A DNA stretch of 64,000 bases from Chrysoperla carnea. Its lineage: Eukaryota; Arthropoda; Insecta; Neuroptera; Chrysopidae. The position numbers and the translations under genes were made by a program. How positions within the stretch are numbered: position 1 is the stretch's first letter; every line of letters starts with the position of its first letter. Positions 11,690 through 24,514 of the stretch are shown one piece after another. The notes under the pieces are model-generated. The model was not told the DNA's origin and ran no database searches. It saw only the letters and a list, made by a program, of their open reading frames with translations. Location of the stretch: assembly GCF_905475395.1 (NCBI RefSeq), contig NC_058337.1:7676983-7740982 (forward strand). The letters are read 5' to 3'.

Positions 11690-12658
11690 TAGGTAGATAC
11701 ATATAGGTATCTATAATAAATGATCCAATAATTTTGGTATCCAAAAGGAATGCTTTGTAAATATCTACAAGTTAAGTTGCTTTTGTTCTTCGATTTAAAT
11801 ATTCACTTGTTAAACATTTAAGTAGGTAGTTAGTTGCCTAGTTAAACCTATATAGGTATAGGTATAATGGGTAAAGGAGTTGATTGATAAAACAAATTGT
11901 TTTACAAATTGTTTAAACTATAGGTAATCACCTATAACTAACTGACTCAAGATGTAGAACCCAAATACATAAATGGAAACAATACAATGTGTATTTTTTC
12001 ACAACTATTTTTTATAATCAGGCCCGGATTTACCATGCAGACATTGTAGGCAGTCGCCTACAGCGGCAAGAATTGAGGGGCGGCAAATTTTAGCGAAAAC
12101 TTCGAAAACTTGTTCAATTCGCGGGAATTGAATTTCCCGCCTGGTTTGTTGGCACGCGTACCAGCATCAAAAATGGAAAATGTCTGAATCGAGAAAAAAA
12201 TCGATTTATAGAGTCATCTCGACACTGACTTAATATCGAATATTCGATAAGTTTCTATATAATCATGTTGATTTCTCCTATACGTGTTGTGAAATAAAAC
12301 ATAACCTCCTCTATGATTATTTACGAACATTGGCTGTCGAGAATTCATTGTGTTAATTCATTGTCAACAATACGTGTGTCAAAAATTTTCGATCATGTTT
12401 TAACATCAATTGAATTTTATGTAACATAATTTTTTTTTAATAAAATTATTTATTCAGATTTTTAACAAATACTTAATAAGTCAAAGATAATAATTTCCAT
12501 ATTACAGGTTTACAAAATTCATTGTGTTATAATTATAGCTTCGACTTGATTCCGGCGGTTAAGTCACAATAAATCTTTGAACATAACACGCAAATTCCAT
12601 TATTATAACAAAACATTTACCTATTATTTATAAATAAATTAAAATTAAAAATTAATTA
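11690..12658. other. Gene-free stretch with solo hAT-like end
   Basis: No gene. At 12019 a CAGGCCCGGATTTACC motif, followed by a GC-richer block to about 12100 (GGCAGTCGCCTACAGCGGCA), resembles a hAT terminal repeat of the type seen at 1421. No matching opposite end was found, so it is a truncated relic. Confidence 0.45.
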
Positions 12659-13044
12659 TTCGCTCCGTGCGTGAGTTTCGTTTCCATGGTAACGATACAC
12701 TACTTTAATTATAGAATTGTATGGATACATATATAATTGTATGGATTGCATTTAAGACTTACATTGAAAATTTAATATTATTGTCTCACAAATTTAAATA
12801 AATAATTATGATAATTTACATTTGAAAATAATATTTGTGCAATTTGATTTCTTATTTTCACAATTTTTAATGCATTAAGTTTAATTAATTCGTGTTTTAC
12901 AATAATTTTAATTTGACATTTCTATAACATTAACATGTAAAGAACTGCAAATTAGTAATAACAGCCCCCTTTAACGTCAAAATTTTTCACTGGAAGCGCT
13001 GGCATCGATTTTATTGTCCCTGCCATGACTACGCACACAACAAA
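12659..13044 (+). mobile_element. R1 MITE, full length
   Basis: Flanked by TA; begins TTCGCTCCGTGCGTGAGTTT and ends ACTACGCACACAACAAA. Near-consensus copy in the same orientation as the one at 11301, about 1 kb away. Confidence 0.85.
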
Positions 13045-13045
13045 T

Positions 13046-13477
13046 AGTCCATACGCGGGATAGGACGTTTCGTAGGAAGTAAAACCGGGATAAGTGAACG
13101 CAGTGTTTTTTGAAGATTTTAACAATTCAATTGTTTAAATCACTGTCACTCAGAAACTATCGATAGTAGCGACATAACTTTCGCAACAACAAAATTTCCA
13201 TTTTTGGGTACTATGTTTTACTAATTATAGCACGTTATTATAATTTGTTTACTGTTTGGGAAGTAAAACTAAAAAAAGTGCAACAATTTCAAACGAACCC
13301 AAAACCCGACGATGTGTGACCTAGGAAACTAAAGTTTGTTTAATCGATTCAGCTTGCCATGAATTTTGAGAATATTTAGAAAATAATTTACAAAACCTAT
13401 CAATTAATATTTTTTGGTCCAAGTTTATGATTTTCATTCAAAAAACTGAGTTGTGAGTTATTAGAATAAGTTAAATA
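13046..13477. other. Gene-free stretch
   Basis: Unique-looking AT-rich sequence without coding potential or a recognised repeat. Confidence 0.5.
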
Positions 13478-14022
13478 TAACAAGTGAAACCAAACAATTG
13501 ACTGAGTTAATTGTTGAAATACCATGCATAATCAGTGTTGATTTCTTTATCACATTGCACAAACAAACATGTGACACATACATAACTGATAATCAAGTAT
13601 AGTACATATTATAAAATTTCCGCCTAATTGGCGCCCTCGCGGGTAAACAGTGATGTTTATGAGAAAATGTTTCAAACAAAAGTTGTTTAATTTTTGATAA
13701 GGAACATTTTTTACTATTAAATTTTTGTTCTATCTCTAACGGTTTACAAGATGGGTCCTACGGACCCAAGACCCAATTGACCTATGCTGCTTATTTACGA
13801 ACTTGACCTAACTTTTTACGTCCTGAGTGCGCTGTAAGAATTTCAGCTCGATATCTTTTCGTGTTTGAGTTATCGTGTCCACAGACGGACGGACGGACAA
13901 CTGGAAATGGACTATAATTAGGTGATTTTATGAACACCTATGACAAAATTTTTTTCCTAGCATCATTATTTTTAAGCGTTACAAACTTAATAACTTAATA
14001 TACTAAACTTAATATACTATGA
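13478..14022 (-). repeat. R2 family element
   Basis: Minus-strand copy starting ACAAGTGAAACCAAACAATT and running through the GGACGGACGGAC block to AACTTAATATACTATG. The hairpin end is rearranged: the AACTTAATATACTA motif is repeated and the final palindrome is lost. Confidence 0.8.
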
Positions 14023-14900
14023 AAAAAATAGACAGAACAAAAAAGCACAAAATGGTCTTACAAAAGAACATGCGTATAATTAATCATTCAAACCAGCAAA
14101 GACGTAGCAATTCTGAGTAACAAAGAAAGCGCTGTATTTATAATATACGAAGATACGATAGGAACATAGTTCCTACCGGGTGCCCGGCGACACCTCAGCC
14201 CGTCTCTTTCAATTTAAACAAATTTAACTAGATATGCTCGATACATCCATCACTGGATAATGTATTTTATAAAATAATTGTAATTTGATATCGATATGCA
14301 TTTAAATTTATTTATAAAAAAAAAAAAAAATAATATTTTTTTCTTTTTCCTAAAAATATACCTAAATTTAAGTATTAAAAAAAAACAAACTATGGTCGTT
14401 TGGTCATAATAATAACATCTTAATAAAATTTAAAATTTATGAATAAATATTTATATTTAGTTTTTGACAGATTCATTAATTTATTCTTTAAATACCTACA
14501 CTCGTTCGTTCTTTAGTTATTTATAACAAAAATGTATTTCAACATCAGAGTTTTTAATCAGACAAATTTATCCAAAAATGAATAAAAACATAAAAATAAT
14601 AATTTTTATTAACCGACTTCAAACAAAAACGGAGGAGGTTATCAATTCGACTGTATTTTTTTTTTTTATGTTTGTTACCTCAGAACTTTTGACTGGGTGA
14701 ACCGATTTTGATGATTTTTTATCTGTTTTTGTGCCAGTTCTGATTTTGGTCCAGTTCTGACAACGGCATCCATGAGAAAACCATAAAAGTCTTAAATTTG
14801 CATTAAGTATGCACGACAAGAGGACGAATAACTCAATATCACTTCGATGATTCTATTTTTAGTGACAAAATAGTTAGTATACTTCAGATTCACTAAAAAT
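14023..14900. other. Gene-free stretch with dispersed-repeat fragment
   Basis: AT-rich. At 14610-14800 lies a block starting ACCGACTTCAAACAAAAACG, then GGAGGAGGTTATCAATTCG, resembling a dispersed repeat I recall from other insect genomes (recollection, not searched). No gene. Confidence 0.45.
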
Positions 14901-15230
14901 CACAAAATAAAAAAAACTTTTAACAAAAAGAAAACCGACTTCAAAAGGAAAACTTTTCCAAAATATATTAAAATGCACTAAAAAGTAAAAAAATAATGAT
15001 AATATAATGTAGTTAAAATTATTGTTATTTTTGGAGTCGGTGTCAGCCAAGGAAATAACTCTGACAGAACAGTTTGCTACATTAGCTTGGCTGACACCAA
15101 CTCCAAAAATAACAATAATATTAACTCCAGTATATTATCATTATTTTTTTACTTTTTAGTGCATTTTAATATATTTTGGAAAAGTTTTCCTTTTGAAGTC
15201 GGTTTTCTTTTTGTTCAAAGTTTTTTTTAT
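14901..15230. repeat. Foldback element F1, copy 1
   Basis: A long palindrome of about 330 bp. The arms read outward as GAAAACCGACTTCAAAAG / CTTTTGAAGTCGGTTTTC, with blocks such as AATGCACTAAAAAGTAAAAA inverted on the other side. The central ~60 bp is flanked by GGTGTCAGCCAAG and CTTGGCTGACACC. A second copy lies at 57797-58110 with the centre in the opposite orientation. Confidence 0.85.
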
Positions 15231-15409
15231 TTAATTTTTTTTTTTTTAATTCAATCCAAATTTTATATACTTTTTTCTTTTTTTTTTTAAATATAATTCT
15301 GTTTGCATTGTCCTAAAAAATAAAATAACCCACCAAAATTTACTTTCAATAAAATTTTGAGTGTTTGCAGAATTTTGGTAGTAGAATTATAGTAAGCATA
15401 TTTATTGTA

Positions 15410-15796
15410 TTCGTTGTGTGCGTAGTCATGATAGGGACAATAAAGTCGATGCCAGCGCTTCCAGTGAAAAATTTTGGCGTTAAAGGGGGCTGTTATTACT
15501 AATTTGCAGTTCGTTACATGTGAATGTTATAGAAATGTCAAATTAAAATTATTGTAAAACACGAATTAATTAAACTTAATGCATTAAAAATTGTGAAAAT
15601 AAGAAATCAAATTGAACAAATATTATTTTTCAAATGTAAATTATCATAATTATTTATTTAAATTTGTGAGACAATAATATTAAATTTTCAATGTAAGTCT
15701 TAAATGCAATCCATTCAATTATATATGCATCCATACAATTCTATAATTAAAGTAGTGTATCGTTACCATGGAAACGAAACTCACGCACGGAGCGAA
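15410..15796 (-). mobile_element. R1 MITE, full length
   Basis: 387 bp between TA dinucleotides; near-identical to the copy at 41641 and in the same orientation. Confidence 0.88.
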
Positions 15797-15852
15797 TAGG
15801 AAATGAAACATTTCAGGTGGAAATTTAATGGAGCAATATGATTTTTTTATAG

Positions 15853-16777
15853 GACCCAACTAAAAATGTTCCTAAGAATGTCTGGACCAAAATAATCTTG
15901 ATTACAAAGTATACTTTTACCATGCGTGCGTGCTTATAGAAGATCCCTCAAGCTAATTTCGCTTAAAAAATTAATGGATTTTATAATTTGAACTATTCTA
16001 AGTATTTTTTGTCTCATAAAATGTTTTCCTATAACTCACCGTTTTTCAGATACAAGTGGTTTAAAAAACAAAAATTTCATTGATGAAAAATTTGATGAAA
16101 ATTTGATAGTTTAGAAATTAACGATTATTGCCTGGTTTCGATCAAATATTTGATTTGAAACTTCTTGTATCTTATGTTTTGAACTATTTTAAATCAATTT
16201 TATCTTTTGACTTTTTTTCCCCACAAATCATCGTTTTTGAGATATCAAAATTAGAAGAAAAAAATTCACATTTTTAAGCTAAAATTTTGATAAAATATTT
16301 GAATTATAAACGATTGAAATTTTTATTATGATCTATTTTTAGCACTTTTCTCGCCGTTTTCGAGAGATATACAAGCTTTAAAAAAAGTGTCAAACGCTTA
16401 AATTAATGCTAATATCACAAAAACGCTAAAAATAGTTGGGCGACACAATTTGTTGAAAATTATCCAAAAAATAAGATACAATAAGTTAAATCGCACATTA
16501 CCTAATCGTTAATTTCCACAATATCTAATTTTCATTTAGTTTTTTTTTTAATTACTTCTATCTCCAAGACGATAAGTTTTAAGAAATAATGCGACGAGGC
16601 AAAAAGTGCTTAGTATAATCCAAAATATAAAGAGTTTTCTCAAATTTCATGATTTTTAAGCAAAATTAGCTTGGGCGAACTTCAAACGACGCGCCCGCGC
16701 TCGCATGCTACGGGCAAACTTCTTAATCAATATCATTTTGATCTACACATTCTTCAGGAACATTTTGAGTTGGATTT
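15853..16777. repeat. Imperfect foldback element, ~0.93 kb
   Basis: Left arm GACCCAACTAAAAATGTTCC matches the complement of the right end GGAACATTTTGAGTTGG. Further inward, CAAGCTAATTTCGCTTAAAA pairs with TTTTTAAGCAAAATTAGCTTG and AGTATTTTTTGTCTC pairs with GCAAAAAGTGCTTAG. The interior is low complexity with GATATC-type motifs. No coding capacity. Confidence 0.7.
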
Positions 16778-16900
16778 GTTGGAATGCATTTTTTAAAAGA
16801 ATTCCTAGCATACAATTCTCGATTTTAATGTGAAAAATCTGAAGAACATTGCTCTTGTGAGCGACTAAAATACACTTATTTACCTAATCAAGTGATGAAA

Positions 16901-17052
16901 TTATCACTCATTTATTCAGCTAGATTCGTTAATCAAAAGTATTAGTTAGAAAATAATATAGTTAAGAAAATTGAGCTTATCACTCCTTTATTCAGCTTGA
17001 TTCGTTAATCAAAAGTATTAGTTAGAAAATAATATAGTTAAGAAAATTGGAT
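16901..17052 (+). repeat. 76-bp tandem duplication
   Basis: Two adjacent copies with start-to-start spacing of 76 bp, each beginning TTATCACTC and ending GTTAAGAAAATTG, differing at a few bases. Confidence 0.85.
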
Positions 17053-17278
17053 AAAAACCGATTTTTTCAAAATCGGAGCCGGTTGTGTTAAATAAAAAAT
17101 GCAAATTAATCCAAAATAAAATATCGCTGTTGCATCAACCTGTAATTGCAATGTTGACGGATGTATATTAATTGACCGTCGGGTAGTCGCGGCATATTCT
17201 TAAATTATGCTCAAAATCGCTACTTATTACAGCAGATGATTTAGTGCCTAATATTTAATAAAAACAAAATTGACCTAC

Positions 17279-17966
17279 CTCCAGGAAATCTATGTGGAAA
17301 TATTCGACCATGCCGTGATAATAACCATGGATACAATGGATAACTATCTCTTGGTGGTGTATGATGTGCACCCAATGGACCACCAGGTTGTCCATGTGGT
17401 GGAAAACCATGTTGACTATTTGATAGCGCTGCCGCCAATGCAGCACTTTGGAAATGTGCAGCAATTGCAAAAGGGTGCGATGAACCATGATTATGCATCA
17501 TTTCCGGTTGTAATTTTGGCATTAAACTGGGATCATATGTAGGATTTGGTCGTATCAATGAATGTGCTGGTATACCAGGCACCATTATTGGTGGTTTAGG
17601 TGATGGTGAACCATTCGATCGATTATGATGGGTTGCATTTGGTGATGTGGATGAGGTAAGTGATGTTGGAATTGAGGAATTTTGTAAGGGCGAATGTCTA
17701 CCTGCACTATTGTTATTATTATTATTATTTGGTGAAAATCGTTCATGGTTTCGGTGGATATCACTTTGTTGTCTTGTATTTGGAACTAATGTATGATTTT
17801 CCGCACTACTATGATCACTATTTGGTGATATTGGAGCACTACTTTCAGAATAATTAACAGGTGATGGTTGGGGTGATGATGTTCCACCCACAATTGAGTC
17901 AATTGAAAATCCAATTTTTGGTTTTGATGGTACAGCCACAATTGGTGTGGGTGCGAGTGGCATCAT
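17279..17966 (-). CDS. ems: empty spiracles / E5-class homeobox gene, first coding exon (partial gene)
   Basis: This exon encodes the N-terminal 229 residues of an Emx-class homeodomain transcription factor. In insects these proteins pattern the head and brain. An Eh1-like repressor motif GFSIDSIVG lies at residues ~19-27, then a Ser/Pro/Asn-rich linker with a seven-Asn run (~82-88), then a His/Ala/Pro-rich part. The exon ends with the hexapeptide region YPLYPWLLSRHGRIFPHRF (~208-226), which in ems and E5 precedes the homeodomain. Start ATG is at 17966 (second Met next to it). The exon closes in phase 1 at a consensus donor, CTGGAG|GTAGGT, at 17279. The homeodomain exon is not visible between 1 and 17278, so the first intron must exceed 17 kb. 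The paralogue E5 shares the hexapeptide block, so ems versus E5 is unresolved. Confidence 0.85.
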
Positions 17967-19465
17967 GATTTAGTTCACTTTGACCCCACACAAAAAACAC
18001 AAACAAAATATTTTCTTTGGTTTACAAAAAAAAACATAAAAAAAAAAACAAAATTAAATATCAAAAAAAATTAAGTCTCACTGTTTTATATCCATATTTT
18101 TCACTTGAATTATTAATTCACTTCAACACACAAAACATAACACACAGATTTTGAATTTTGATTGTGTTAATAATTGTTAATAAAATTGTCATTCCGTCGC
18201 GTCGTTTACTTTTCAGATCGATCAATTAATTTAATTTAATTAATTGTTAATAGATAATACACCACTTAAATCACTTAATTCAGGTATTAATCCATAATTG
18301 AGCACTAATTAGAGGGGGTGTTAATTAATGAGATGTACCGTTGCCAGAATGTCTATCCAAAAAAGGGTGGCCTCACAACAAATTAACAACTAATACAGTT
18401 TATATGAGTGTTACTAGTTTGCTATCTGGCACAATAATAAGTATAATAAACTGGTAATACTACTTCAGCCACTTAACACCACACACACACACACACATGC
18501 TAGTGTTGGTGGGGGGAGTCACATACACACACATAAATAAAATAGGGCGGCTCTCTTTGCATTAATGTATGTGTAACATAAAATGTTTGAAAAGAGGGAT
18601 ATGCATATTGTAATTGGTTGAAATGTATAATTACATTGTTGTCATGACGACTTAACGTCACTTGATGATTGGTTGTAACTTGGATATTTTAAATAAGTGC
18701 AACGCCTTACACCCCTCACTACCGATATATATATAGCACAGGCCATATAGGTATATATGTTTTGTGTGTGTGTATATTATAAATTTTATTAAAGTGGATG
18801 GATAATCTGGTATTAAAAATTAAAAATAAGATTAATGATTTTTTTAAATGTATTTAATATGATGTTGTTGTTTAATAATAAATAAATAAATAAATGGATT
18901 TTTGATTAAATAATAATTTTTAGTGTTCTCATCTATATTTTTTTATTTTATTTTATTATTTTTTTTAACCAAGTTTACTACACACAGTTTATTAGATCCG
19001 CCTATTATTATTTTGTTATGCGCACGCATACAGGTGGAGCTACACCAAACACAAAACCAACAGTTTGCAGTGTACTATAGTACGATTTATTTATATCTGT
19101 ATAGGTTAGGTTATTAAATAAATTTATACTTTTAACTACTTTATTTATTTTTAACTATGTGTTAAATTGATTGTACTTTTACATTTTAATAATAATATAT
19201 TTTATTATCTAATATTTTCATTGATTCGATATCTCTCTCTTTAATTTATTGTTTATAAAACATATGTTTTTCTTTTTTTTTTTTATCCATGACTTTCTTT
19301 TATTCTCATAAAAACGGTTTCCATCATTTTGTCGTCTCAAACTAATTAAGTGTTTTTCATGAAAATTGATATTGTGAATACAGTGAATATTGATTAAGTG
19401 TCCTCGAATTTACTAATAAGTGCTTATAATTGGGATTTTAAACGAAATTTTTTGAGAAAAAAAAT
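17967..19465 (-). other. Upstream region of the ems-class gene
   Basis: Lies 5' of the homeobox exon on its strand, so it holds the 5' UTR and probably promoter sequence, though I cannot assign a start site. A CA run occurs at 18480-18498, a short TG run at 18769, and several TTAATTAATT-type blocks around 18220-18260. No coding sequence. The right part (18900-19465) is T-rich filler. Confidence 0.5.
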
Positions 19466-20520
19466 TTTTTTTTTTTTTTTTTTGGTATCCTAATATTCTA
19501 TTATCAGTTCCTAAAGGAACTATAAATAGGTCTGATGTATAGATAACATGAACGGCAACTACCCAGTGATAGTCACCTAATAGAGTTTATAGTATGTGAA
19601 CTAGGTATAATTAAAACTATTTACGTAAATCTAAATCTTAAATCTAGAACACTTTATCTATTTAGTCTATTTACTCTTTCACTATTGTCTAAGAGATTGA
19701 TTACTTCAACATTTGGGTGCCTTTCAAGGCGAGTCAAGTAACTTTCACTGAACCGCGCACTGTGGGCACTTCAAGACTACGGTGAATGTCGTCATTACGC
19801 ACGTACCAGGGAGATTCACTAATTGTTCGTAACACTTTTGATTGAAACCGTTGAATAATTTCGATGTTACTGTTGCTAGCAGTTCCCCATACTTGAATCC
19901 CATAAGTCCACACAGGTTTTAAAATTGTTTTATACACTAGCACTTTATTGTCTAATGATAACTTTGATTTATGACTTAACAGCCAGTAAAGTTTCGAAAA
20001 TTTTAAATTTAATTGTTTTCTCTTGGACCAGATGTGTTTGCGCCAAGTAAGCCTTCTGTCTAAGTGAATTCCCAGGTATTTCACTCCGTTTGCCTGTGGA
20101 AAACTGACATTGTTCATTTTTACAGCTGGACAAGTTTCTCTTCTTAAAGAGAATGTTACTTGAACTGATTTTTGTTCATTTACTAGAATACGCCACTTTT
20201 GTAACCAGTTTTGTATTTTATTTATACTATTTTGTAGTCTTTGTGAAGCTACATTTGGGTCCACGTCTGTGGATAATATTGCAGTATCATCTGCAAAAGT
20301 AGTTATGGTATTTTTTCCGTCGGCTGGTAAGTCCGCGGTATATATCAAGTAGAGAGTTGGGCACAGAACGCTGCCCTGTGGAACGCCAGATTGAATAGGA
20401 AACAAGTCAGATAACTCTTCTTAAACTTTGACCTGAAAATGCTGATCTTCTAGATAAGATTTCAAAATACAATAATATGTACTTATGGAAGATGTTGTAA
20501 ATGTTTGAGAAAAATGGAAA
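19466..20520 (-). pseudogene. Jockey-clade LINE, 5'-truncated reverse transcriptase with poly-A tail
   Basis: The main frame (19734-20405) carries reverse transcriptase motifs SGVPQGSVLCPTLY and FADDTAILS, followed by a thumb/connection region ending HRSLEVPTVRG. Upstream, the same frame continues to ~20510 (ILKSYLEDQHFQVKV) across a TAA. Downstream, a +1 shift after 19734 restores the usual jockey C-terminus (LERHPNVEVINLLDN). A T-run at 19468-19482 is the poly-A tail of this minus-strand element. Endonuclease and gag regions are absent, so it is a dead 5'-truncated copy. Its 5' edge abuts the foldback element that begins at 20529. Confidence 0.85.
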
Positions 20521-20528
20521 GATCATAT

Positions 20529-21135
20529 ATACACGGTGGGTCAATGGGGTAGGTAGTTAACCAAACAAGAAATAACGACAAAAGTTGTAGAGGTTGATGG
20601 GGGCATCATGTTCTGATATCAGATTGGTCCTAGCTAGCTAGACGGTAAGAGATAGAATAACACTTTAAATTAGAAAGTTGATCCTCATAAAAAGCTAACC
20701 ATTTTTCGAAAAACGTTAGCTTTCGGAGGAAATGCGACAAAAAAATATGTCATTATTGCATTTAATAGAAAGAAAATACCCTTTAAGTCTATAAATATTG
20801 TAGGTTAAAGTCATGGACACAGATGAATGTTCTCTATTGATACATATTTTTAGGTTGAATTTTGTCCGAAAGCTGACGATATTCGATTAAATGGTTTAGA
20901 TGAAAAGTGTTAGTTTTCTTATTAGGATCAACTTTCTAATTTAAAGTGTTATTCTATCTCTTAACATTTGGGATCTAAATTAACTTTTAAAGCAACCCAA
21001 AGAACTAAGTCCACTCTGGTGCCAGAACATGATGTCCTCCATCAAACTCTATAACTTTTGTTAAAGTTATTTTTTGATTTGTTAACTACAAAACAAGCTA
21101 TTAGCCATTAGAGATTAAAATGACTCACCCTGTAT
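20529..21135. repeat. Foldback element with ATACACGGTGGGTCA termini
   Basis: Ends are ATACACGGTGGGTCA and TGACTCACCCTGTAT. Inner arms are inverted too (TAATTTAAAGTGTTATTCTA against TAGAATAACACTTTAAATTA; ATGATGTCCTCCATCAA against TTGATGGGGGCATCAT), giving an imperfect palindrome of ~607 bp. No coding capacity. Confidence 0.75.
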
Positions 21136-21535
21136 TATTTTATAAAAAAACTGTTTTTATTTTTTGGTAATTATAAAGTTACAGACAGTTTTAAAAGAAC
21201 TTTTCAAAAAAGAAAGAAAACGCCGGACAAAAAAAAACTTTGTAAAACATCGTTGTGACGGAATAATGTTAATTGAATAGTATATACTGTGTACAATTAT
21301 TAATTAACATTATGACGTTACACCATCTTTTACCATTATTTATACAATTTCATATCTTATTTTCACAATTCAAGTTTAATTAATTGCTATATTTCAATAA
21401 TTTTAACTAGGTATTTACTATTTACATGTAAAGAATTGAAATAAATTAGTCATTATAGCTACCTTAACGCCAAAATTATCCACTACAAGCGCTGGCGTCT
21501 ATTGGATTATCCCCACCATGACTACGCACCCAACG
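21136..21535. repeat. Partial F2 foldback arm merging into a degenerate R1
   Basis: 21155-21310 matches one arm and centre of the foldback at 45680-46032 (CAGTTTTAAAAGAACTTTTC, then AATGTTAATT). From about 21290 to 21533 the sequence is a strongly diverged R1 right half ending AAGCGCTGGCGTC and GACTACGCACCCAACGGA. Confidence 0.65.
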
Positions 21536-21977
21536 GATGTATGTAAGTAAAAATTGTAGGTATATATATGTAAGTTACACCGACCGATAGAAAAATATTT
21601 TTACTTGTATTACAGCTTCAGTGATGTACGTGGCGTACTTATACGTATTATGGTGATTGCAACTCTTCCAACTTTTTGAATCGTTATATCTCAGAAACGG
21701 TGGCTCTTAGGAAAAAAAGTATTGAGACATTTTTATCTGATCTACAATTTTTGTCAGTTAATTCTATGATAAAACTTACCGTTTTGCTCAAAATCACGAA
21801 AAACTCGTTTTTGTGATATTTGACCCCGCGTAAATTTTTTTAAACGTCTCGGATCGATGTGGACCTTTTAGATTTCATTTATGATTGTTATACTTACCGG
21901 GTACGGTAAGCAAAACAGTGGTGTTTTGCTTACCCATTTCAGCCGGGTACGAATTATTGTACCATCACCCATATTTT

Positions 21978-22520
21978 TATACCATGCATAAAAATGTAAT
22001 ATTCAAGGTATACTAAGTTTAGTCCCAAGTTTGTAACGCTTAAAAATATTGATGCTACGCATAAAATTTGGCTATAGGTGTTCATAAAATCACCTAATTA
22101 GTTCATTTCCGGTTTTCCGTCCGTCCGTCCGTCCGTCTGTGGGCACGATAACTCAAAAACGAAAAAAGATATCGAGACGTAAAAAGTGAGGTCGAGTTCG
22201 TAAATGAGCATCACAGGTCAATTGGGTCTTGGGTCCATAGGACCCATCTTGTAAACCGTTAGAGATAGAACAAAAGTTTAAACATAAAAAATGTTCCTTA
22301 TCAAAAATTAAACAACTTTTGTTTGAAACATTTTTTCGTAAACATCACTGTTTACCCGTTAGGACGCCCATTAGGCGGAAATTTTATGGTATGTACTTTA
22401 CTTGAATATCAGTTATGTATGTGTCACATGTATGTATGTGTAATGTGACAGTCTAATCAACACTGTCTATACGTGGTATTTCAACAATTAACTCAGTCAT
22501 TTGTTTGTTTTCACTTGTTA
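21978..22520 (+). repeat. R2 family element
   Basis: Full-length copy with a mutated terminal palindrome (TATACCATGCATAAAAATG), the complete internal order and the TTTTCACTTGT end. A short deletion removes the GCTGAAATTTTTACAGCG block. Confidence 0.82.
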
Positions 22521-22591
22521 TATTTAATTTGACTGGATAAATAACAATAGAGGTACTTTAATTAGTAGCTAACTACATTGATTTTGTAATA

Positions 22592-23353
22592 TTACAGTGC
22601 TCTGATTATAGTTTCAGGCCTGATGTTATTGAAGGCTACTTCAATGTCTAACAACGCTACCAAAGTGTATTCCTTATGAGTCAATGATTTTTCTATTGTA
22701 CCCACAAGTGAATGCAGAACTGTCTCGACAGACTTGCTCTTACAGTACGCATGTTGTGAATAGGATATGTTCTCATGCTTTTGCGTATGTGTACATCCAA
22801 GAGCCTCTCCAATGTCTTGAGTAGAAATCATAAGCGGTTTATGGGTCGAAAGTCCTTGGGGGTACTTTGTGAGGCTATAAAAACGACCTTGACCTGTCTC
22901 CTTTTTTTGGGAATGTGAGTCAAGTCTACACAGGCCTTGTAGATGACTTCCAGCCACGGTGTCATTCTATTAGAAATCGCTTGCATTTCTGCTGGGATGA
23001 TGCCATCTAATCTTAGCGATTTGCATGGCTGAAACAAGGAGATAGCCCATTTGATCTTTTCTTTATCGATCAGCGCTTGGGCGTAGTTATACGAATTAGC
23101 TGCAGCCTCTAAGCCATCATATTCCCGCTGCTCTTGGCCAAGGAAATGGTGATTAACTAGAATACTCCAGAGTACCCAGGCTTGATATCGTCCATTGGCC
23201 AGTGATAGGCTCTTCCAGATATCCTGGAGCCACTGGACTTGAAGAGAGAATTTTTCTTAGTCGGCTCGCCTCCGAGGTTGCCTCAATTTTCTCGCAGAAG
23301 TCTGCCCAAGATGTCCTTTTTGCGAGCCTTAATGTTTTTTTGAAAGTATTCAA
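22592..23353 (-). pseudogene. R1/I-clade LINE reverse transcriptase fragment, multiply frameshifted
   Basis: Three minus-strand frames in succession encode parts of one reverse transcriptase. 23153-23353 is the linker upstream of the domain. 22828-23037 holds KSLRLDGIIPAEMQAI and a DFRPINR motif. 22592-22957 holds the HKEYTLVALLDIEVAFNNIRPE stretch around catalytic motif A. This wording is typical of R1-like insect LINEs. Motif C and the C-terminal domain are absent and the frames shift at least twice, so it is dead. Confidence 0.8.
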
Positions 23354-24119
23354 GCTGGCCTTAAAGGCAAACTTACTATAAATTAATCTAAATTGGAATA
23401 ATAAATAATAAAATTAGCTTACCTGAGACAGAAGATTAATTAATTATCGCTGCGATAGCATAAATACTTGTAGTTTACATTCTATCCGCTAGGTTATATT
23501 ATTCTATGCAGTGAAGTTTACATTATTTAAGTATTTCGGTACCGAATTCAGAAGTCATGAGCACAAATAGTGAGGGATTCACTAATTTGATAGCGAATTA
23601 ATTTAAGAGAGTAGGTACATTTTAGTAGAACCATAACCTTACTTAACGCAATCAGAATGCAAATATGAGCTCAAGCAAGAAATCACCCATCACATCCACC
23701 ATTGTCTATTTAAAATATGCTTATTCGCATGGAAATTTGAATGAAAATTTCTCCACTAAAATATCGGTGATAATAGAAATCGTAGATAATAGAGAGACTC
23801 GGTGCAAATGTGTTTGGTCTCTAAGAAATCACAGCATACTTCTTATCTTATCTTAACGCTTACCTTATTAACAAGTCAGTCTAACTCATTCTTAAACAAT
23901 TTGTTGATTATTTTTTCAATTTCTGTTAACTATGTATAGATATTTATATGATAAAAACGAATTGAACACTTTACAGCGTTCGAAATAATGGTTAAATTTT
24001 GTTTGTATTATTTAATAACTCGTTAGATATTCAAATTTACACAGCGTGTCAATTATTACTTAACTTAAAACAATCCTTGAACATACCTATATAAACTTAA
24101 AATGGAAAGATACAGCAAC
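23354..24119. other. Gene-free stretch
   Basis: AT-rich; no recognised gene or repeat. A 63-residue frame at 23665 has no recognisable content. Confidence 0.5.
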
Positions 24120-24210
24120 TAACTTCTGCCTACACGGCTTTGCTCGTGATAATGATTCATTTCAATGGATTTATTCCATATATGATTCATTTAGAGAATC
24201 GTACTTTATC
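24120..24210 (+). repeat. Short dispersed repeat, second copy at 63838-63940
   Basis: Contains CTTTGCTCGTGATAATGATT and then TCATTTCAATGGATTT. The complement of the same blocks occurs near the right edge of the window. Confidence 0.6.
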
Positions 24211-24514
24211 AAACTTATCCGCTATATCTACGACTCATAATATAGACAATGCCAGCTTTGAAGGATCACATTCTATTCTTCAATCAGTTTGTCCTCGCAT
24301 AGCCCTTCCTCTAAAAATTCACCTTATTGCCATCCTCTTGGAAAATAACGCGACCTTCGGCTTGCTTAAATTAAAGAGCGTCTTGATTATTCGCTGGTTA
24401 TGGACTATGTGGTGTCATATTAAATTTAATATGGCGGCTTCTAAAGGATATAAAGTTATGATAGCACTTTTCAAATATGTATAAGTTATACTTTCTCACG
24501 AAATTATAACAACA

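Noticed and set aside
17270-17857. Plus-strand frames over the ems exon
   Set aside because: Antisense shadows of the homeobox exon; the minus strand has the Eh1 and hexapeptide motifs.
24140-24484. 114-codon frame
   Set aside because: Begins inside a dispersed repeat that also occurs at the right edge of the window, and shows no recognisable domain.
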